From: Psilocybe azurescens
Taxonomy: Eukaryota > Basidiomycota > Agaricomycetes > Agaricales > Agrocybaceae
Assembly (NCBI GenBank): GCA_023853785.1
Contig: JAJIRX010000028.1
Location: 124,001-188,000 of the forward strand
Length of the DNA: 64,000 nucleotides
Reading direction: 5' to 3'
The notes below the pieces were generated by a model. It was not told the DNA's origin. It made no database searches and was given only the letters and a program-made list of their open reading frames with translations. Positions 11,133 through 23,502 of this stretch are shown here, piece after piece. Position numbers and translations under genes: made by a program. Every line of letters begins with the position of its first letter. Positions within the stretch are counted from its first letter, which is position 1.

Positions 11133-12479
11133 ATGCCAGCCACCATTACTGTCAACTGGCGTGCCGTTAAGCGCCTCGCTCTCGTCCTTGTTTGTATAAC
11201 TTTACCGGTGCTCTACTATCTATATCACACTTTTAAACCTCCTGTCGCGCTCTACACCGACCTCTTCGCCTCGGAGGTTGAACTCTCAAAATCTGTCATT
11301 CAAACTCAAGGGAAAGACAGATATGTAAAGTTTAGACAGCTCCAAGGTGCTGGGTTTAATAACCAGGTACGGCATCGTTCAGGCCCCAAAGGTAGTGGAG
11401 TTCGGCTTAATCTGCGTTGTCTTAGGCCCAAGAAATACTACTGTACCATCACCTGGCTCTGCAGACCTCGAGAGTGTATGTATACCAGCCGCTCATATGG
11501 CGTCCACGTGGAGAGAAAGCAACGGTTCCACTCTCAGCTTTCCTTCGCGGAGTGACTGAAGGCAGCATTAGCGAAGTTGTTTTCGAGGAAGTTTGTCCTC
11601 CAGAAGAAATCGTACACGTCAATCTTAGAATTGACTACGCGGAGCAATGGTTTTATGCCAAAGATATCCTGAATCGCAAAGACAGATGCGTGGTGGTGGA
11701 CGATTGGGTTTTCAACTGGAAGTACGTTGCAAATACAACAATTTTCAGATGGTGATATTCACGTACTCTCCAGCTACCTCGCATCGTCTGGTCTGCGTGT
11801 TGTATGGCCCTCTTTCCAGGAATACCTGGCCGGTCACTTTAAGTGGTCGGATAACGTCTTGAACATAGTCAACAGGGCTGAGGCCAAACTTAATCTCAGA
11901 CCTAACTCCAACACTTCAGGAGATGGAGAACCATATATGGCTATTCATCTTCGACGCGGAGATTTTGAAGATCACTGCCTGCATCTCGCTGAAACTAGAC
12001 AAGGCTTTACAACATGGGCGACGCTTCCACTCATTCAACAAAATATTTATTCACCGGCCCTCGATACCTACAATACCACCTCAGTCATGGAGCATTGTTA
12101 TCCAAGTCTGCACCGGATATTAGATGCCATATCGGAACAGGCACGCGATAGGCCCAATCTCAGAGCGTTACACGTTTTGCATGATGGTGCATGGGACCAT
12201 CCGTTGGTTTATCTCCAGTTCTACAAACTTTCTGAAGCCCTGACAAATGCGAAGTGGGCAGAAGAGGAAGGTTGGGAAGGGGGACCTATGCGACGAGTGA
12301 CGCAGAGCTCTGATGTACCTATTTACTCGGGCGAGCGCGATTGGTCTGTCTGCGTAGATGTTGAACTGGCGAGGCGGGCGGAGGTCTTTATCGGTAATGG
12401 ATATTCCAGTCTGAGCACACAGGTCGTTGCTTTGAGACTTGGAGACGGTGGAAAAGTGCAGGATATTGCTCTAGTATAG
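11133..12479 (+). CDS. Type II membrane O-fucosyltransferase-like glycosyltransferase
   Basis: The protein belongs to the GDP-fucose O-fucosyltransferase superfamily as found in basidiomycetes. A short cytoplasmic N-terminus is followed by one transmembrane segment (residues about 15-33), the layout of a Golgi or ER type II enzyme. A conserved 'FRQLQGAGFNNQ' block, 'VYVYQPLIWRPRG' and 'FNWNYLASSGL' precede the catalytic-region motif 'AIHLRRGDFEDHC', in which the Arg residues contact the nucleotide sugar in known members. It ends with 'FIGNGYSSLSTQVVALRL'. Exons are 11133-11366, 11426-11721 and 11774-12479; they total 1236 bases and give an intact 411-residue protein. Introns are 59 and 52 nt. 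The acceptor protein is unknown. This gene shows no frame errors, unlike many neighbours. Confidence 0.85.
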
Positions 12480-13102
12480 ATTCTGTGGAAAACCTGGACT
12501 CTTGTATAGACATGTCTTATTATTTATCACCTCGATGTACTCATGAGCATTACTCGCAGAATAAACTCTTTGCCACTTTCCTAGAACTTGAACTGGAATC
12601 TATTTGAAATTGAATCTAAGAGCATCATAACTCGCCACGCTATTGAGTGCACATGGCAGACCCGAGGTCCAGGTTTACAGGAACAGGAAAATCAAATTTC
12701 TTGTTGATTGCACGGAAACTGACACCATTCATCCGCGATTCGCACAGGTCTTGGATGGCTTCTGTGTACAATACGCGCTTGAATGGTAGAAGGGATGCGA
12801 GTACTCGTCCAAATGAACAGCGATATAATATAGTACGGATCGTTTTCTATCCCTGCGTAAGTTTAGGCATGAGGGATGAGGCGCGCATCACACGCGCATC
12901 AATCAACGAATATCGTAATTAAACGCGTTTACACGTGACCACGCGACTGTCACTTCCGCGACTTGCCTCGTTTATCGTTTTGATGGAGTGGCGGAGATTG
13001 AATCGCGGGAGATACATACCTGCGTCGCCCGTCTCTTGTTCTCTTCGACCACGACAACATCCATCGGTTGTTGAAGTCATATCCCTCTCCTTCCTAATCA
13101 TC
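12480..13102. other. Intergenic region upstream of CDC6
   Basis: No gene recognised. It holds the fucosyltransferase-like gene's 3' UTR and the CDC6 promoter with its ACGCG elements. Confidence 0.5.
12892..12945 (+). promoter_or_regulatory. Cluster of MCB-like ACGCG sites upstream of CDC6
   Basis: ACGCG occurs at 12892-12896, a full ACGCGT at 12923-12928 and ACGCG again at 12941-12945, about 160-210 bases before the CDC6 start. CDC6 is a classical G1/S-regulated gene in fungi, so MBF-type control is likely. The link is inferred from motif and gene identity. Confidence 0.55.
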
Positions 13103-15249
13103 ATGCAGACACGGAGCACTGTTCTAGGAAGAGAGGCCACCAGGATTCTGCGACGCCTGCGCCTTCGGTTCAGGTCTGTGAACAACTCCAGACACCTGAC
13201 CGCACCCCCAATCCCAAGCGTGCCCGCACGAATGGAAACGTCCTGGATGACGATGGGAACAAGGAGAACATCCCACCATTCAAAGGTTCGCCCGGCAGCG
13301 TTGATAGCTCGCCCAGGGCAATCAGAGCTCTGAGACGCACAGTGACCGAGGTGGTCATCACTCCAACGCGTAGTCGACCAGGTATGTTGACTTTAGCATG
13401 GACATCTAGACTGTATTCGTTTATTCATGCCACGGTCGCTTCTGCAGCTCTCCCGAAGAAACGCGTCGCTGTCGTCAGTGCCACCCACCACCCCATCAGC
13501 CGAAATTTTACATCTGGCAATTTCAACTCCACCACCAACTCCGCCTGCGAATTTACTTCCGCTTCATGTTCGCGCTCGCGCGTTGCTCCGCTCGACTTGC
13601 AACAACACGCAGACTGATATTGCCGGTCGCGAAACCGAACGGGCTTCCATCGTCGATTTCCTCGCCCCGTTTATAGAAAACCGATCAACGGATGATACTG
13701 AGAGTCCTTCTAGCATGTTTATCTCTGGTTCTCCTGGATCAGGAAAAACGGCGCTGGTTAATTCCATCATCCGTCAGCTTTCCAGCGACAATGCAGCTAG
13801 TGTTAATGTCATCTCTATCAATTGCATGGCGCTGAAGGGCGTCGACGCCTTGTGGGAACGAATGATTGAGGATCTCAGTGCAAGTAACAAACGAAAACCC
13901 TCAGCGTCAAAGAAGCTGAAAGGGAGAGAAGGCGTCAAGTCTATCTTGAACGCCTTGAGTGTTAAATGGTTAGTCTTTTAAATAATCTGTAATCTCGTTC
14001 AGTGAATTTGACATTTTGTAGTATTCTCATCCTTGATGAGCTTGATCATATTACCCCCAATGCTCAGTGCTTGACATCGATCTTCACCCTTACCGATACA
14101 CTCGCCTCGCAACTCCGACTTGTTGCCATTGCGAACACACATACACTTACTTCCTCTTCTTCCGCAAATGCTTTTGTTCCTTCTGCCAACGTTCGCACGA
14201 TACATTTCGCACCGTATACTCCTCCTCAGCTTCAAGCAGTTCTGGAGGCTCGATTGAGTCCTCTGTCGGACAATGAAACGCTTCCGGAATCATTAGCCGC
14301 AGTCAAGAAGTTCCTCCCACCGCCAACATTGATGCTGTTAACGAAGAAGATCGCCGCGCTTACAGGTGACGTTCGAAGTCTTTTCGAAGTTTTGAGAGGT
14401 GCTATCGATCTTGCTGTCGCGTCTTCCGCATCCAAAAAATCGGCCTCTGATGAAAATCCTCTCAACCCTCCTGCTTTGACTGTTACACCTCAAAATGTAT
14501 TGGCTGCCCTAAAAGCCTACACACCTGCGTCTAGTGCCAATAAAACATCCGGTGGATCGTCGTCGACACCTACCACGTCGACAAACAGTGAGACTGTCAC
14601 CAAAATTCGCAATCTCGGTCTTCAAGCTCGATTAGTCCTTCTCGCTATTTTGCTCGCGTCCAAACGTCTCGAAGCAGGCCTGTCTCTTTCGCCTTCAACA
14701 TCTGCTTCTCCCAAAAGCCTTCAGCGTCTCCTATGAAGCGAACCACTTCATTACCCAACCCATCGACCACCAGCCCCGGAGTGGAAACCAGTGCTCTTCA
14801 CACCTACTATACTGCAGTCCTGTCCCGTACGGAAAGCGGCATCTTTGAGGCCGTCTCACGTAGCGAGTTTGGTGACTTGCTGGGTGTCTTGGAAGGTGTC
14901 GGTATTGCCACACTGTCCTCGTCCCTCGGTACCTCTTCCGTCACTTCCACCCCGACAAAGGGCAGGAAAGCTTTTGGCCGCTCCGCGTCATTTGGTGCTG
15001 GCTTGAGCAAGAACGGTGCAGGAGCCATCGGCGAAGTACGTCTCGCTGAAGGCATGTGGGGTGACGAGGTGCTTCCGCGGGCTGGGTGTGTCGGGCGCTA
15101 TTGACGCCAACACCGCCGATGCTCGGGAAGAAGAGGTTCGCGGGATCTGGGAACACGAAAAGTCACGACTTATGAGGGATATCAAAGCCTCTGCCTTAGC
15201 GGCCAACAACTCCCGCCTGGACACCTTTGCTGGTGCTTTCGAAGATTGA
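13103..15249 (+). CDS. CDC6: Cdc6 replication-licensing AAA+ ATPase
   Basis: Cdc6 binds ORC and loads the MCM helicase at origins. The N-terminus has CDK-type sites (TPDR, TPNPKR) followed by 'NKENIPPF' and 'LRRTVTEVVITPTRSRP'. The AAA+ core shows 'ARALLR', 'IAGRETER', Walker A 'GSPGSGKT' (about 13730), 'NCMALK' and Walker B 'LILDELDHI' (about 14030), then sensor 1 'LVAIANT' and the lid/sensor 2 'ALTGDVRSLFEVLR'. A winged-helix region follows ('LHTYYTAVLSRTESGIFEAVSRSE'-like) and the gene ends 'LDTFAGAFED'. Four frame changes interrupt this: a missing A at 13129-13130 (after 'MQTRSTVLG'), one extra base near 13455-13475, a missing A at 14713-14716, and an extra C at 15075-15076. Each side of every break reads as conserved Cdc6, so sequence error is more likely than loss of this essential gene. 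Confidence 0.92.
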
Positions 15250-16459
15250 TAATCCAACTGCTCCCATCTGCATTTTTCTCTTTGTCTTTTTCTCTCTTTC
15301 TGTCTCTGGTTTCTGGAATCTCTCTGCTTATCACACATATGCTTCCCACTATCAGCATCGCATCATTTTCTTTATCATTCAATTATGTTATTCAGTATGT
15401 TCAACCCACTATGCAATCCTCATCGATATGTCTCTCAGCATCCTCTATTTCTCTTTTCCATTTCCCTTCCAGTATGTAACTTTCTTGCATTGTTCCGTCC
15501 GGTAATCGTTTTGTGTCATCCCCTCATTTCCTTCTCCTTTTTTCTGTCATTCATTATGGCCTGCGTGTTTCAATCGCATGATTTGCCATTTATATTCGTT
15601 TTGTCATAAACATTAAAAGTTACTTTCGTAGTGTACAAGCCATAAATCTCATGTAGAGTACCGTCTGCCTGCTCAATGATATAAACGTCGATCTATACAG
15701 CAACCTGAAACGCACTTGACGCGACTGGGACGCGGTTAGACGTGACACCGACAAAGCCGTTACGCGCGTGTCCCAGAACCATATGACGTGACTGTCGTGA
15801 GAGGTGATTCATTCAAATACGCGACTTGGCCACAGTCCCCATTTGGCCATTGAATTTTTGATAGTGCCCCCAATACCACTTTTCAGCCCTTGTTCAGCCC
15901 TCTTTCTACGCTCCCAAGTGTGTCCCGCCAGATTTTTTGACACGGTAACCGACATAAAGAATCTTTGCTCTGCCAGTCTTTCGAGTTTGGTAGTACAAGC
16001 TAAGACCATCCAGCGATCTTCGGAACTTTTGCTTAGGAGCAGTGATCCCCGAACCTTATTTCGATATCTGGAACGTCACCGATGAATTCGCTCTCCAATG
16101 CTTGAGTTTCTCCGCAGTAACGCACCAGAGTATGACTGAAGCATTATCTGCCCATTGTATTGGAGCGCATTTTGCGAGTTCTGCGCAGAAGAAGGGTGCA
16201 TATGATCCAACCTCGGTGATGGGCCACGGAGGTGGTCTGCCACTACCTTCTATAATAGGACGGACTCATGTGGTCGGGACAATGGCCTATGCCACAACAC
16301 CCGTTTTTCTCTAGGAACTTTCCATCGCTTGTATCTGCAGTATATAGACACGGGGATTTGGGCCCCCTCGCGCAATCCCCACTTTTCCCCACTTTTTCAA
16401 CACCTTTACTTGCTCCCATTATATTTAAACATACTTTTGGTTGAGCCTATCCCTCCTTG
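15250..16459. other. Intergenic region with no recognised gene
   Basis: The first 350 bases are pyrimidine-rich, typical of a fungal 3' UTR. A frame of 91 residues at 16042-16314 shows no family features and is not called. The ACGCG cluster at 15.72-15.82 kb is listed separately. ATG at 16460 starts the next gene. Confidence 0.45.
15719..15823. promoter_or_regulatory. Cluster of four ACGCG sites
   Basis: ACGCG is seen at 15719-15723, 15730-15734, 15762-15766 and 15819-15823. Such clustering resembles MBF targets, but the nearest recognised start codon is about 640 bases downstream, so its target is uncertain. Confidence 0.35.
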
Positions 16460-18941
16460 ATGAACTTGTCAAACTTTTCATTCAATCTTCCCGATCCTCC
16501 ACCCCCGTTCCAAAAGAAACTGGATCTGGCCAAAATGAACAAGAAAGTTCGCAAGTAAGCCCTCAGTGCTGAACTTGAGTTTCGTATCGGTTAACTGACA
16601 CATTGGTCTCCAGAGAAAAGGCCGTCCCAGTACCTCCAGGCATAGCGTTGAAACCGCCCGGTTTTTTTCTTCCCTCTGCCGGAAGTCCGCCCCTTGATTG
16701 AACCTACCCCAGCGCCTGTCGTATTCATCGGCAATGTCCTTCAAGCTGATATAGACGAAAAGGCTAAAGCGAAGAAGGCTCTGGCCGACGCGAAAGCTCG
16801 AGAAAACGCCAAGACTCAAGGAGACGCCAAAGAACAGGAGAGTGTACAACCCAAGGAAGACAAACAGTCTAAGAAATCCAAGAAATCCAGGAAAGCAGAG
16901 AAAGAAGAAGAAGAGAAGAAAGAAAAGGAGAAGAAGGCGAAGGAGAAGAAAATAAGGCCTGAGTACCCGATGACCCAGTACCGGGATCGCGATGACCACC
17001 CAACTTACAACGGTCATTTCTTGCATCTTCAAAAAATCCGAGGTAATATCAGGGTGGTTGGTCCAGAATATTGTTTTGGGCTTGCCGATAACAACCTGGA
17101 AGTCGATTACGAGGGACCTCGCGCACCGCCACGACCTATTACTCCTCCACTTTGTACACAGTATCCTATTATGCCCGTCAGTCCTCGCGAAGGAGAGACT
17201 CCTCTACAATCCTTCGACTCTCCTGTTCCCGATGATCGAATGGTCGATGTTGGTGACTACCCCTGGTCGACTCAGTCGACACCTATTTCTGGATTCTGTG
17301 CGCCATCCGCGCCATCGACGCCCTCGAAAACGCAAAGGAAAGGGCCTCCTGCTCTTCGCGACGTAATCAAGCCGGTGCTTTATTCAGATTTTCCTCCTGA
17401 GAAGCGAGGCGATTACATTCCGCCTCCGCCAGATGATCGCCACGCTAGACTGCGCGAAAAACTCATAAAGGAGAAGGAACAGAGGCGCGCTCGTGAAGCC
17501 GAACGCGAAGCCGAACGCAAAGCGCGTCAGCCATCCGAAACAAGCGCCGATAGCAGCAGCATCAGTTCTTTTCCTCCGACGTCCGTCTCGTCCAATTTGT
17601 CGCAGCCCGAAGTTTGGCCTTATATTCCTCGGGATGATGGACTTGATGCCAATGGTCATTACGACTCGTACAAGCCATTTACTCCGTTTTCTAAACCAGC
17701 GTCTGACCGTGTTTGGCCCTCCGAGGCTGATTTTCCGCCTCCTCGTATTTGGACGAAACCAGAGAAGCCAAGGTCAGATAATAAGCCCCAGCATGGCATT
17801 CCCTCCGCCGCTATATTCAAAGGCCCAGAATACAACAAATACACAGCTTCCGCGGCCGGGTCGCAGACCACCAAAGTGTTCAACATCGCTGGACCTATGG
17901 ATGCTTCTAAACTGATGCTTGGATCGGAAGCTCGTCTGAGGGATGGTCCCCGTCGCATCGAGCAGTTGTCGAGAGTTCTCCCTCGCTTATATCTTCGAAC
18001 GAACGTGAATATCCAAACACCATCACGCCTCCGCGCATTCCACGACCTCCTCAGGCAACACACACTAGGACGTCATCCAGAAGGGCTATATATTTTACGC
18101 CAGACCAGATTCTGGGTTCGCCTCCTTCGAGCCCGTCGGCCAACCCACCAACGCCCCCTCCAAAGGACTGGCCTGGCTTGCGCCAAATCCCATCATATTC
18201 CAATCCACGCTGCCAGGCGCGAGCGCTTACCCCCGATCGAGCTGCTTCAGGAAGACCCGGTCCAACGCCCCTTTTCCGACAGTGCTCCCTCTCAAAGTGC
18301 ATAAACGAAATGCGTCTAATCCCGTTCCTCAAAGTTCTCGCACGGTTTTCGACTATGCCTCTGTTACGACCAGTCGCGCTGGTCCCAAACCACAAGGTCC
18401 GCCGCCTGTGCTTCGGCACCGTGCTCGCATGGAGTCCCTTACCAATCGTCCAAATCGGTTGGAATCTTTACCGATTAATGTTAAGAGCAACGCGAGACCT
18501 TCCACGTCTACCATGAAATTCAGGACCAATACGGACGGCGAAATACGCCCTGGTCATAATCGGTCGGCCAGTGAATTCGGACAGCTTAACACTCAGTCTT
18601 CGCTTCATAATTCTAAACATAGGAACGTTGAGACACGCCCTGACCATAATCGCTCTGCCAGTGACTTCGGGCATTTTCAACCTGTGCAGGCGTCTCTTCG
18701 CGGCAGACCTGATATGGGTCGTTCCCAATCTCCGTCTCTTTCCACGCCAAATTACACAACGAAACCTTCCGTATCTTCCACCACGAATGACAGGCATATA
18801 GGTGCCTCCAGACCAGGCCACAGCCGCATGACTAGCGAAGCTGGCTACTGTCAACCGAATGCTGCTGCTTACGCTGAAAGGTCACTTCCGTATCGTTCGA
18901 ATACGACCACAGGCCTCGAAAACCGATCAAATTGGATCTAA
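16460..18941 (+). CDS. Large unknown protein, charged coiled region and Pro/Ser-rich tail
   Basis: No family was recognised. A short first exon (MNLSNFSFNLPDPPPPFQ...) with an intron at about 16555-16612 leads into 'EKAVPVPPGIALKPPG'. Next comes a Lys/Glu-rich region with a lysine-dense block (about 16860-16950), then Pro-rich stretches, a second charged coil ('REAEREAERKARQ'), and a Ser/Pro/Arg tail carrying three similar 'RPGHNRSASEFG'-type repeats (about 18545-18840). Long disordered regions suggest a scaffold or regulatory protein. Three frame changes split it: one T too many in the run 16662-16668, one base short near 17931-17938, and one C short at 18268-18271. Joined across these, the frame stays open from 16460 to the TAA at 18939. 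No membrane segment or signal peptide was seen. Confidence 0.65.
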
Positions 18942-20245
18942 ACTTATGAAGGCTCTTCTTTACCCTGATTCGATTCCCAATTTCAAATCAAGGAACAAGA
19001 AACGTTAGCTGTACCATATCAAGGACAATTACGACCATTTCAAGCGCGACTACGATTTTAAGGTGCTACACGCCCTTTGTAACTCCCTGGATTTTCTCTT
19101 CGTTTTTTTTTGTGTATTTCTTTTCTTTTCTTTTCTTTATCTCTCAACTTTTAGCTGTATCGCAATCCAGCCTGTAAGGCCGCTCCACTCTCCTTCACGC
19201 TTATCGACGACTTCCAACAACATTTACGCCCATTGCATAACCTATTTTATGCATCCCACAGTCGTTTCCCTTTTCACTTCCCATTCTTATTTTCAATATG
19301 TTTTATTTATTCTTTTCTTTCTCTGTTTTCCAGATTCTTCTTGCCACCATCGGTGCTACCAGCTCGCGACACCTTCCAACAGGTTTTACGTCCATTGCAT
19401 ATCTCTTTTAAGCAACAAAATTTGTTTCTATTTTCATTTTCTGTTTCATTTGTGTTTTGATATGTTATTTTCTCTTCTCCAGATTCTTCTTGCTATCACC
19501 GGCTCCACCAACTCGAGACACCCTCATTTCCGATTCGGCCGACTCCATTTTTGTTTCTCTGTATCCATTTCTTGTACACATCCTGCCACCGCGTGCAGTC
19601 CACTCTCCTTTCATGTTTCTGTTTCCTTTCTTTGTGCTACTTCAGATCCTTTTTCCATTCAATTTTCATCATTGCTTTTTCTATTCGCTTTTCATACCAC
19701 ATGTGTTTTATACACCTCACACTCCTTGCGCCTTCAAATTATGTTTGCCCACACTCCTTCCATATTTCTGTATCTTTTGCTGTCTTTACACTTCTTCTTG
19801 CTATCGCTTTGCTATTCTCTTGTTGTCATTTGCTTTGCTATAGCTCTGTCATTTGTAAAATTTTACACAATACCAACATGTATGTAGGGAATTATTCAAC
19901 AGTTACAATAAATCGTAATCTCCTTTACTCGGAAGTAAACAATTAAACAAATTCTCCGGCAGCGATCTTGTTTAGGATGACATTGGTCCATATGGGTCCA
20001 ACCAAGCCTTTAGTGTAATCGATGTCTTATTGATCCTGACAATTAGGGGTATCATGTGATTCATATCGGTGCGTGTCAAACACGGCGGCCACCGTGTCCT
20101 CTTCCTCAACCAAGTTGCAACCAAGCGTCCTACTTTCTTTACCTTTGTGGCTTTAGAGCTTGGAAATACATTGTATATCTCTCTCGTGCGATTATGAGCT
20201 TGCTGTAAGCTACGCCTCACAGCAGATCGAACTACATTTGACAAC
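18942..20245. other. Pyrimidine-rich intergenic region
   Basis: Plus strand is strongly T/C-rich from about 19080 to 19860, which opens long but meaningless frames full of Phe, Ser and Leu. It probably contains the 3' UTR of the upstream gene; the last 300 bases are the promoter of the TAPT1-family gene. An imperfect tandem repeat is listed separately. Confidence 0.55.
19200..19545 (+). repeat. Imperfect tandem repeat, about 150-160 bp period
   Basis: 'cttccaac..tttacg.ccattgcata' recurs at about 19211 and 19373, and 'ccagattcttcttgc' with a following 'gacacc' recurs at 19330 and 19479. Together they indicate two to three diverged copies of a unit of about 150-160 bases. No coding role is apparent. 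Confidence 0.6.
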
Positions 20246-22685
20246 ATGGCGACACATCACTCTTCAAGGCGTTCTCGCAAGTTGAGACGAAGGTTCTCGT
20301 CTACCGGTACCGCATGGTCAACCGGCTCTGTAAAATCTTTGGAGTCGGCACCTTCTCCAATACGGATTCAAAGTAGAAAAACGTCTTTGAGCCCTTCCAC
20401 TTCCACAAGGAACCCGGCTCACCACATCTACCACCGCCCATATCTCACAGATGGATCCGACTTTGAAGACTACCTTGCTGTGGATATTAATGGAAGAAGG
20501 ACGCGCGGAAGGTCTACTTCCCCTACGCGAAGTATTTTCGGGCAGAGATCACGTCCGACTGCATATGCATCGTTACCTCCCACTCCGATTCAACCTTCTC
20601 GCCCATTTTCACCTTTATCGCCTGTCTCTCCTCTTCCAGCATCTCCCACATATGAAGCTGCATCATCGCAACCCGAACCATATAATGTCCCATTTTCATT
20701 ATGGGACTATTTACGAGAAGAGCTATTGGCAACAGACTTCGACTCACATCAGGAATTGAAATGGGAGAGGGTCAGCAACTTTTGCAGATGCCTGTAGCCA
20801 TGGAGAAGGTGTGTAGAAGGATCTCTTGTATCCACAGCATATATTTGATTATGTCTGCAGATTATTGGCTTCGGTTTCATTCTCTGTTTTGACTCTTTTT
20901 GTACACTTTCACCATCCTTCCTATCCGATTCGTGCTAGCTCTCTTTCCCTTCATCACAAATACATGGCGGAAATCTGCACCTCCTCTCCCTCCGTCTCAG
21001 AAAGCCGACCTCCTAAGAGCCTTGCTCTTGGTTGTTGCCCTTCTGATCCTCAATCCACTTACAGACGCGAGTAAGATCTACCACACGATACGAGGTCAAG
21101 ACACCATTAAACTTTATGTGATATTTAATGCCTTGGAGGTACGTCAGTGTTTATTTGGTCGATTTATCTTCAGACTGACTTGGCGTTCTCAAGATCGGAG
21201 ACCGTTTATGTGCATCTATTGGGCAAGATATCCTAGATTGCCTATTTTCGCGGTCAACACTAGAACCGTTGTCTCGTCGTATCCCTGTATCGACACATAC
21301 GTTTCGCCCTTTTCTCTTCTTCTTTCTTGCCTTGGCATATACTGGTACGTATGTCGTGCACTTTGCTGACTGAAGCACACGCTGACTAACGTTTAGTTGC
21401 ACATGCACTTGTCATGGTCTATCAATTAATCTCGCTCAATGTTGCCATTAATTCATATGACCATGCCCTTCTGACTCTTCTGGTGTCAAATCAGTTTGTC
21501 GAAATCAAAGGAAGTGTGTTCAAGAAATTTGAAAAGACAGTCTGTTCCAGATAACTTGTGCAGGTGAGCGCTGCGTTGGTCTTGAGCTTACCTTCCCTGA
21601 CTATTTCAAACAGACATCGTAGAGAGATTTACACTTTCTTTGATGCTGGGCATAGTCGCCTTCCGAAATCTCATCGAACTCAGCGGGACAGAATTTGATT
21701 TTACTGGGGGCTTTGTTCTTCCAAAAAGCTTCGGATGGGTTCGAGGCAACAACGTACTTTGGACAATCTCATACGTTCGTCCGAGTATTCCGTCAGTGTG
21801 ATGTGCAGAGATAACTGATATGTCTTACAGCCAGTGGTAACAGTGATGGCCTCTGAGATGATTGTGGATTGGCTAAAGCACGCATTCATTACCAAATTCA
21901 ACCATATTCGTCCATCTGTATATGAACGCTACATTGATGTTCTCTGCCGAGATCTCTCGAGCATGAGCGGCCTTGGTCGGCGTAGTGTTAGAAAGGTACT
22001 TTACTTACTATCAGTCCTTCTCGTTGTTTGCTGAAATACTGTTTTTAGCATTCTTATGTCGACCAATCACCCCTCGTCGCTCGCCGATTAGGATTTGCAT
22101 CACTTCCTCTTGCCGTTCTAGCTATTCTGGTCGGATCGCAGTCAATAGGCCTTATGTTCTCCTCTAGCTCAGACTTTGCTTCACCCTGGACCTGGACTAT
22201 ACGATCGCTTAGTAACGCAGAGATCATGCATTACATGACGTGGGCAGTCATGGGTGTTTTGTTCTGGATATGGTTCGATCATTTTGCTTTGATAATTCGC
22301 ATCCTCGCTCATTAGCTGTGCAGTTTCGTAGGTATTAAACTTATCATGGGAGCCAATCTTGTAGGCTACGCCAACCGACGGTACGCTGGTATGGATGAAC
22401 GCGAAGCAAGAGACGTGGTCAACGACTTCGGTCGTGATCCAATAGGAGAAGGGAAGGAAGAACAGGTAACTGCTGCGCTTCGCACTGCTACGAAATTCTG
22501 ACAAACCCTGACCTTTCATTTCCAGCTGTATAACAAAAACTGAAGACGCTATTGGATAGCGACCGCGACGATGTGCCGCACACATCTGAAATGGGTGAAA
22601 ATGCCCCCGGAGAACACGGGAAAAGAAAGGGAGAGTGAAACTCGAAGATCTCACGCGCTACACTATGGTGAAACGGATTTGGTAG
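20246..22685 (+). CDS. TAPT1/Emp65-family ER membrane protein
   Basis: The family (DUF747; yeast Emp65, human TAPT1) are multi-pass endoplasmic-reticulum membrane proteins; Emp65 partners the SUN-like protein Slp1 in protecting membrane proteins from degradation. A disordered Ser/Pro N-terminus is followed by 'WDYLREELLATDFDSHQELKWERVSNF', and by 'IIGFGF..YTFTILPIRFVLA', 'DLLRALLLVVALLIL', 'FEKDSLFQITCADIVERF' and 'SEMIVDWLKHAFITKFN'. The C-terminus is 'KLEDLTRYTMVKRIW', ending at a TAG at 22683. Several hydrophobic helices are visible. Four one-base shortages break the frame: T-run 20780-20783, A-run 21532-21535, A-run 22535-22539 and C-run 22604-22608. With those shifts the conserved family sequence reads through. 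The in-frame stop at 22541 is therefore probably artefactual. Confidence 0.88.
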
Positions 22686-23502
22686 ATGCATTGCTCGAGT
22701 CTCTCAGCCTCGGTGGACGAATTTATATGCCTATTTATGACATCGTAACCATACTAATGATAGAGGATTTGCAGTATTTTGAGCTCGAGGCGTGTTCTAT
22801 AGTGGGGACCCCACTCCAATCGCTATGTGGAACCTTTACGAACTTATCAATTGGAATTCGTTGACAGCATCGATGTGTTGGCTTTTGCGCAGCAGTGTGT
22901 TTCCTCCACAAGGTTCCTAGCCTTTATCTTCAAGGTGTTTACGACATCCTGCCAGGTGGGCCAGCATGGGTTTTATCTGCGTCGTTGAAGCGCCTCAATA
23001 ATCTGGGCAAGCTTGAACGCTCCAGCATATTGCTATTTTGAATTTAGACTCGGGCCAAGATTGTCATGTAGCAGTTCATGTGCACCATATTTCTCGACAA
23101 ATATACATGGCAATGTTCGGGTGGCGCCCATCAGACGTCGTCGGCAAGTTGCTGGTGGGTGTGTATTCTGCTATGCTCCTCGAAGAGTCTACCTCCGCTG
23201 TAATGTTACCGATGTGAAAACATATCCGGCTATGCTAGAATGTCTCTTTCCAATAGGTCGAAAATACTATGGCCGGAAAAATAATGTTCACACATGGGAG
23301 GGGCTCGTGGCCTCGAACGAATGCTAATAGCACGAGAAGAATCGATAACTCATGCGCCATTGCTTCCCACAAGTCATACCTTTGGTGATGGCAGAAATGA
23401 ATTGAATAACTTCCCAGCCCAGGGTTTTGGTCATAAAGTATTCGATGTAAACTGGGTTCTGTCCGTGGAGTTTACTGTTCTTCTCTCTACTACTCACCAC
23501 CC
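22686..23502. other. Intergenic region, no recognised gene
   Basis: It contains the 3' flank of the TAPT1-family gene and the promoter of the Ser-rich gene. Short frames present on both strands show no family features. Confidence 0.5.

Noticed and set aside
13103..15249. CDC6 as a genuine pseudogene.
   Set aside because: Walker A, Walker B, sensors and the C-terminal region are all conserved between the breaks and the gene is essential; the breaks match the indel pattern seen across the window.
16042..16314. A 91-residue plus-strand frame as a small gene.
   Set aside because: No recognisable features, no supporting intron or homology, and other frames of similar length occur by chance nearby.
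19063..19946. Long plus-strand frames of up to 274 codons resembling multi-pass membrane proteins.
   Set aside because: They arise from T/C-rich sequence translated as Phe/Ser/Leu/Cys in overlapping frames, with no conserved motifs and no strong start context.
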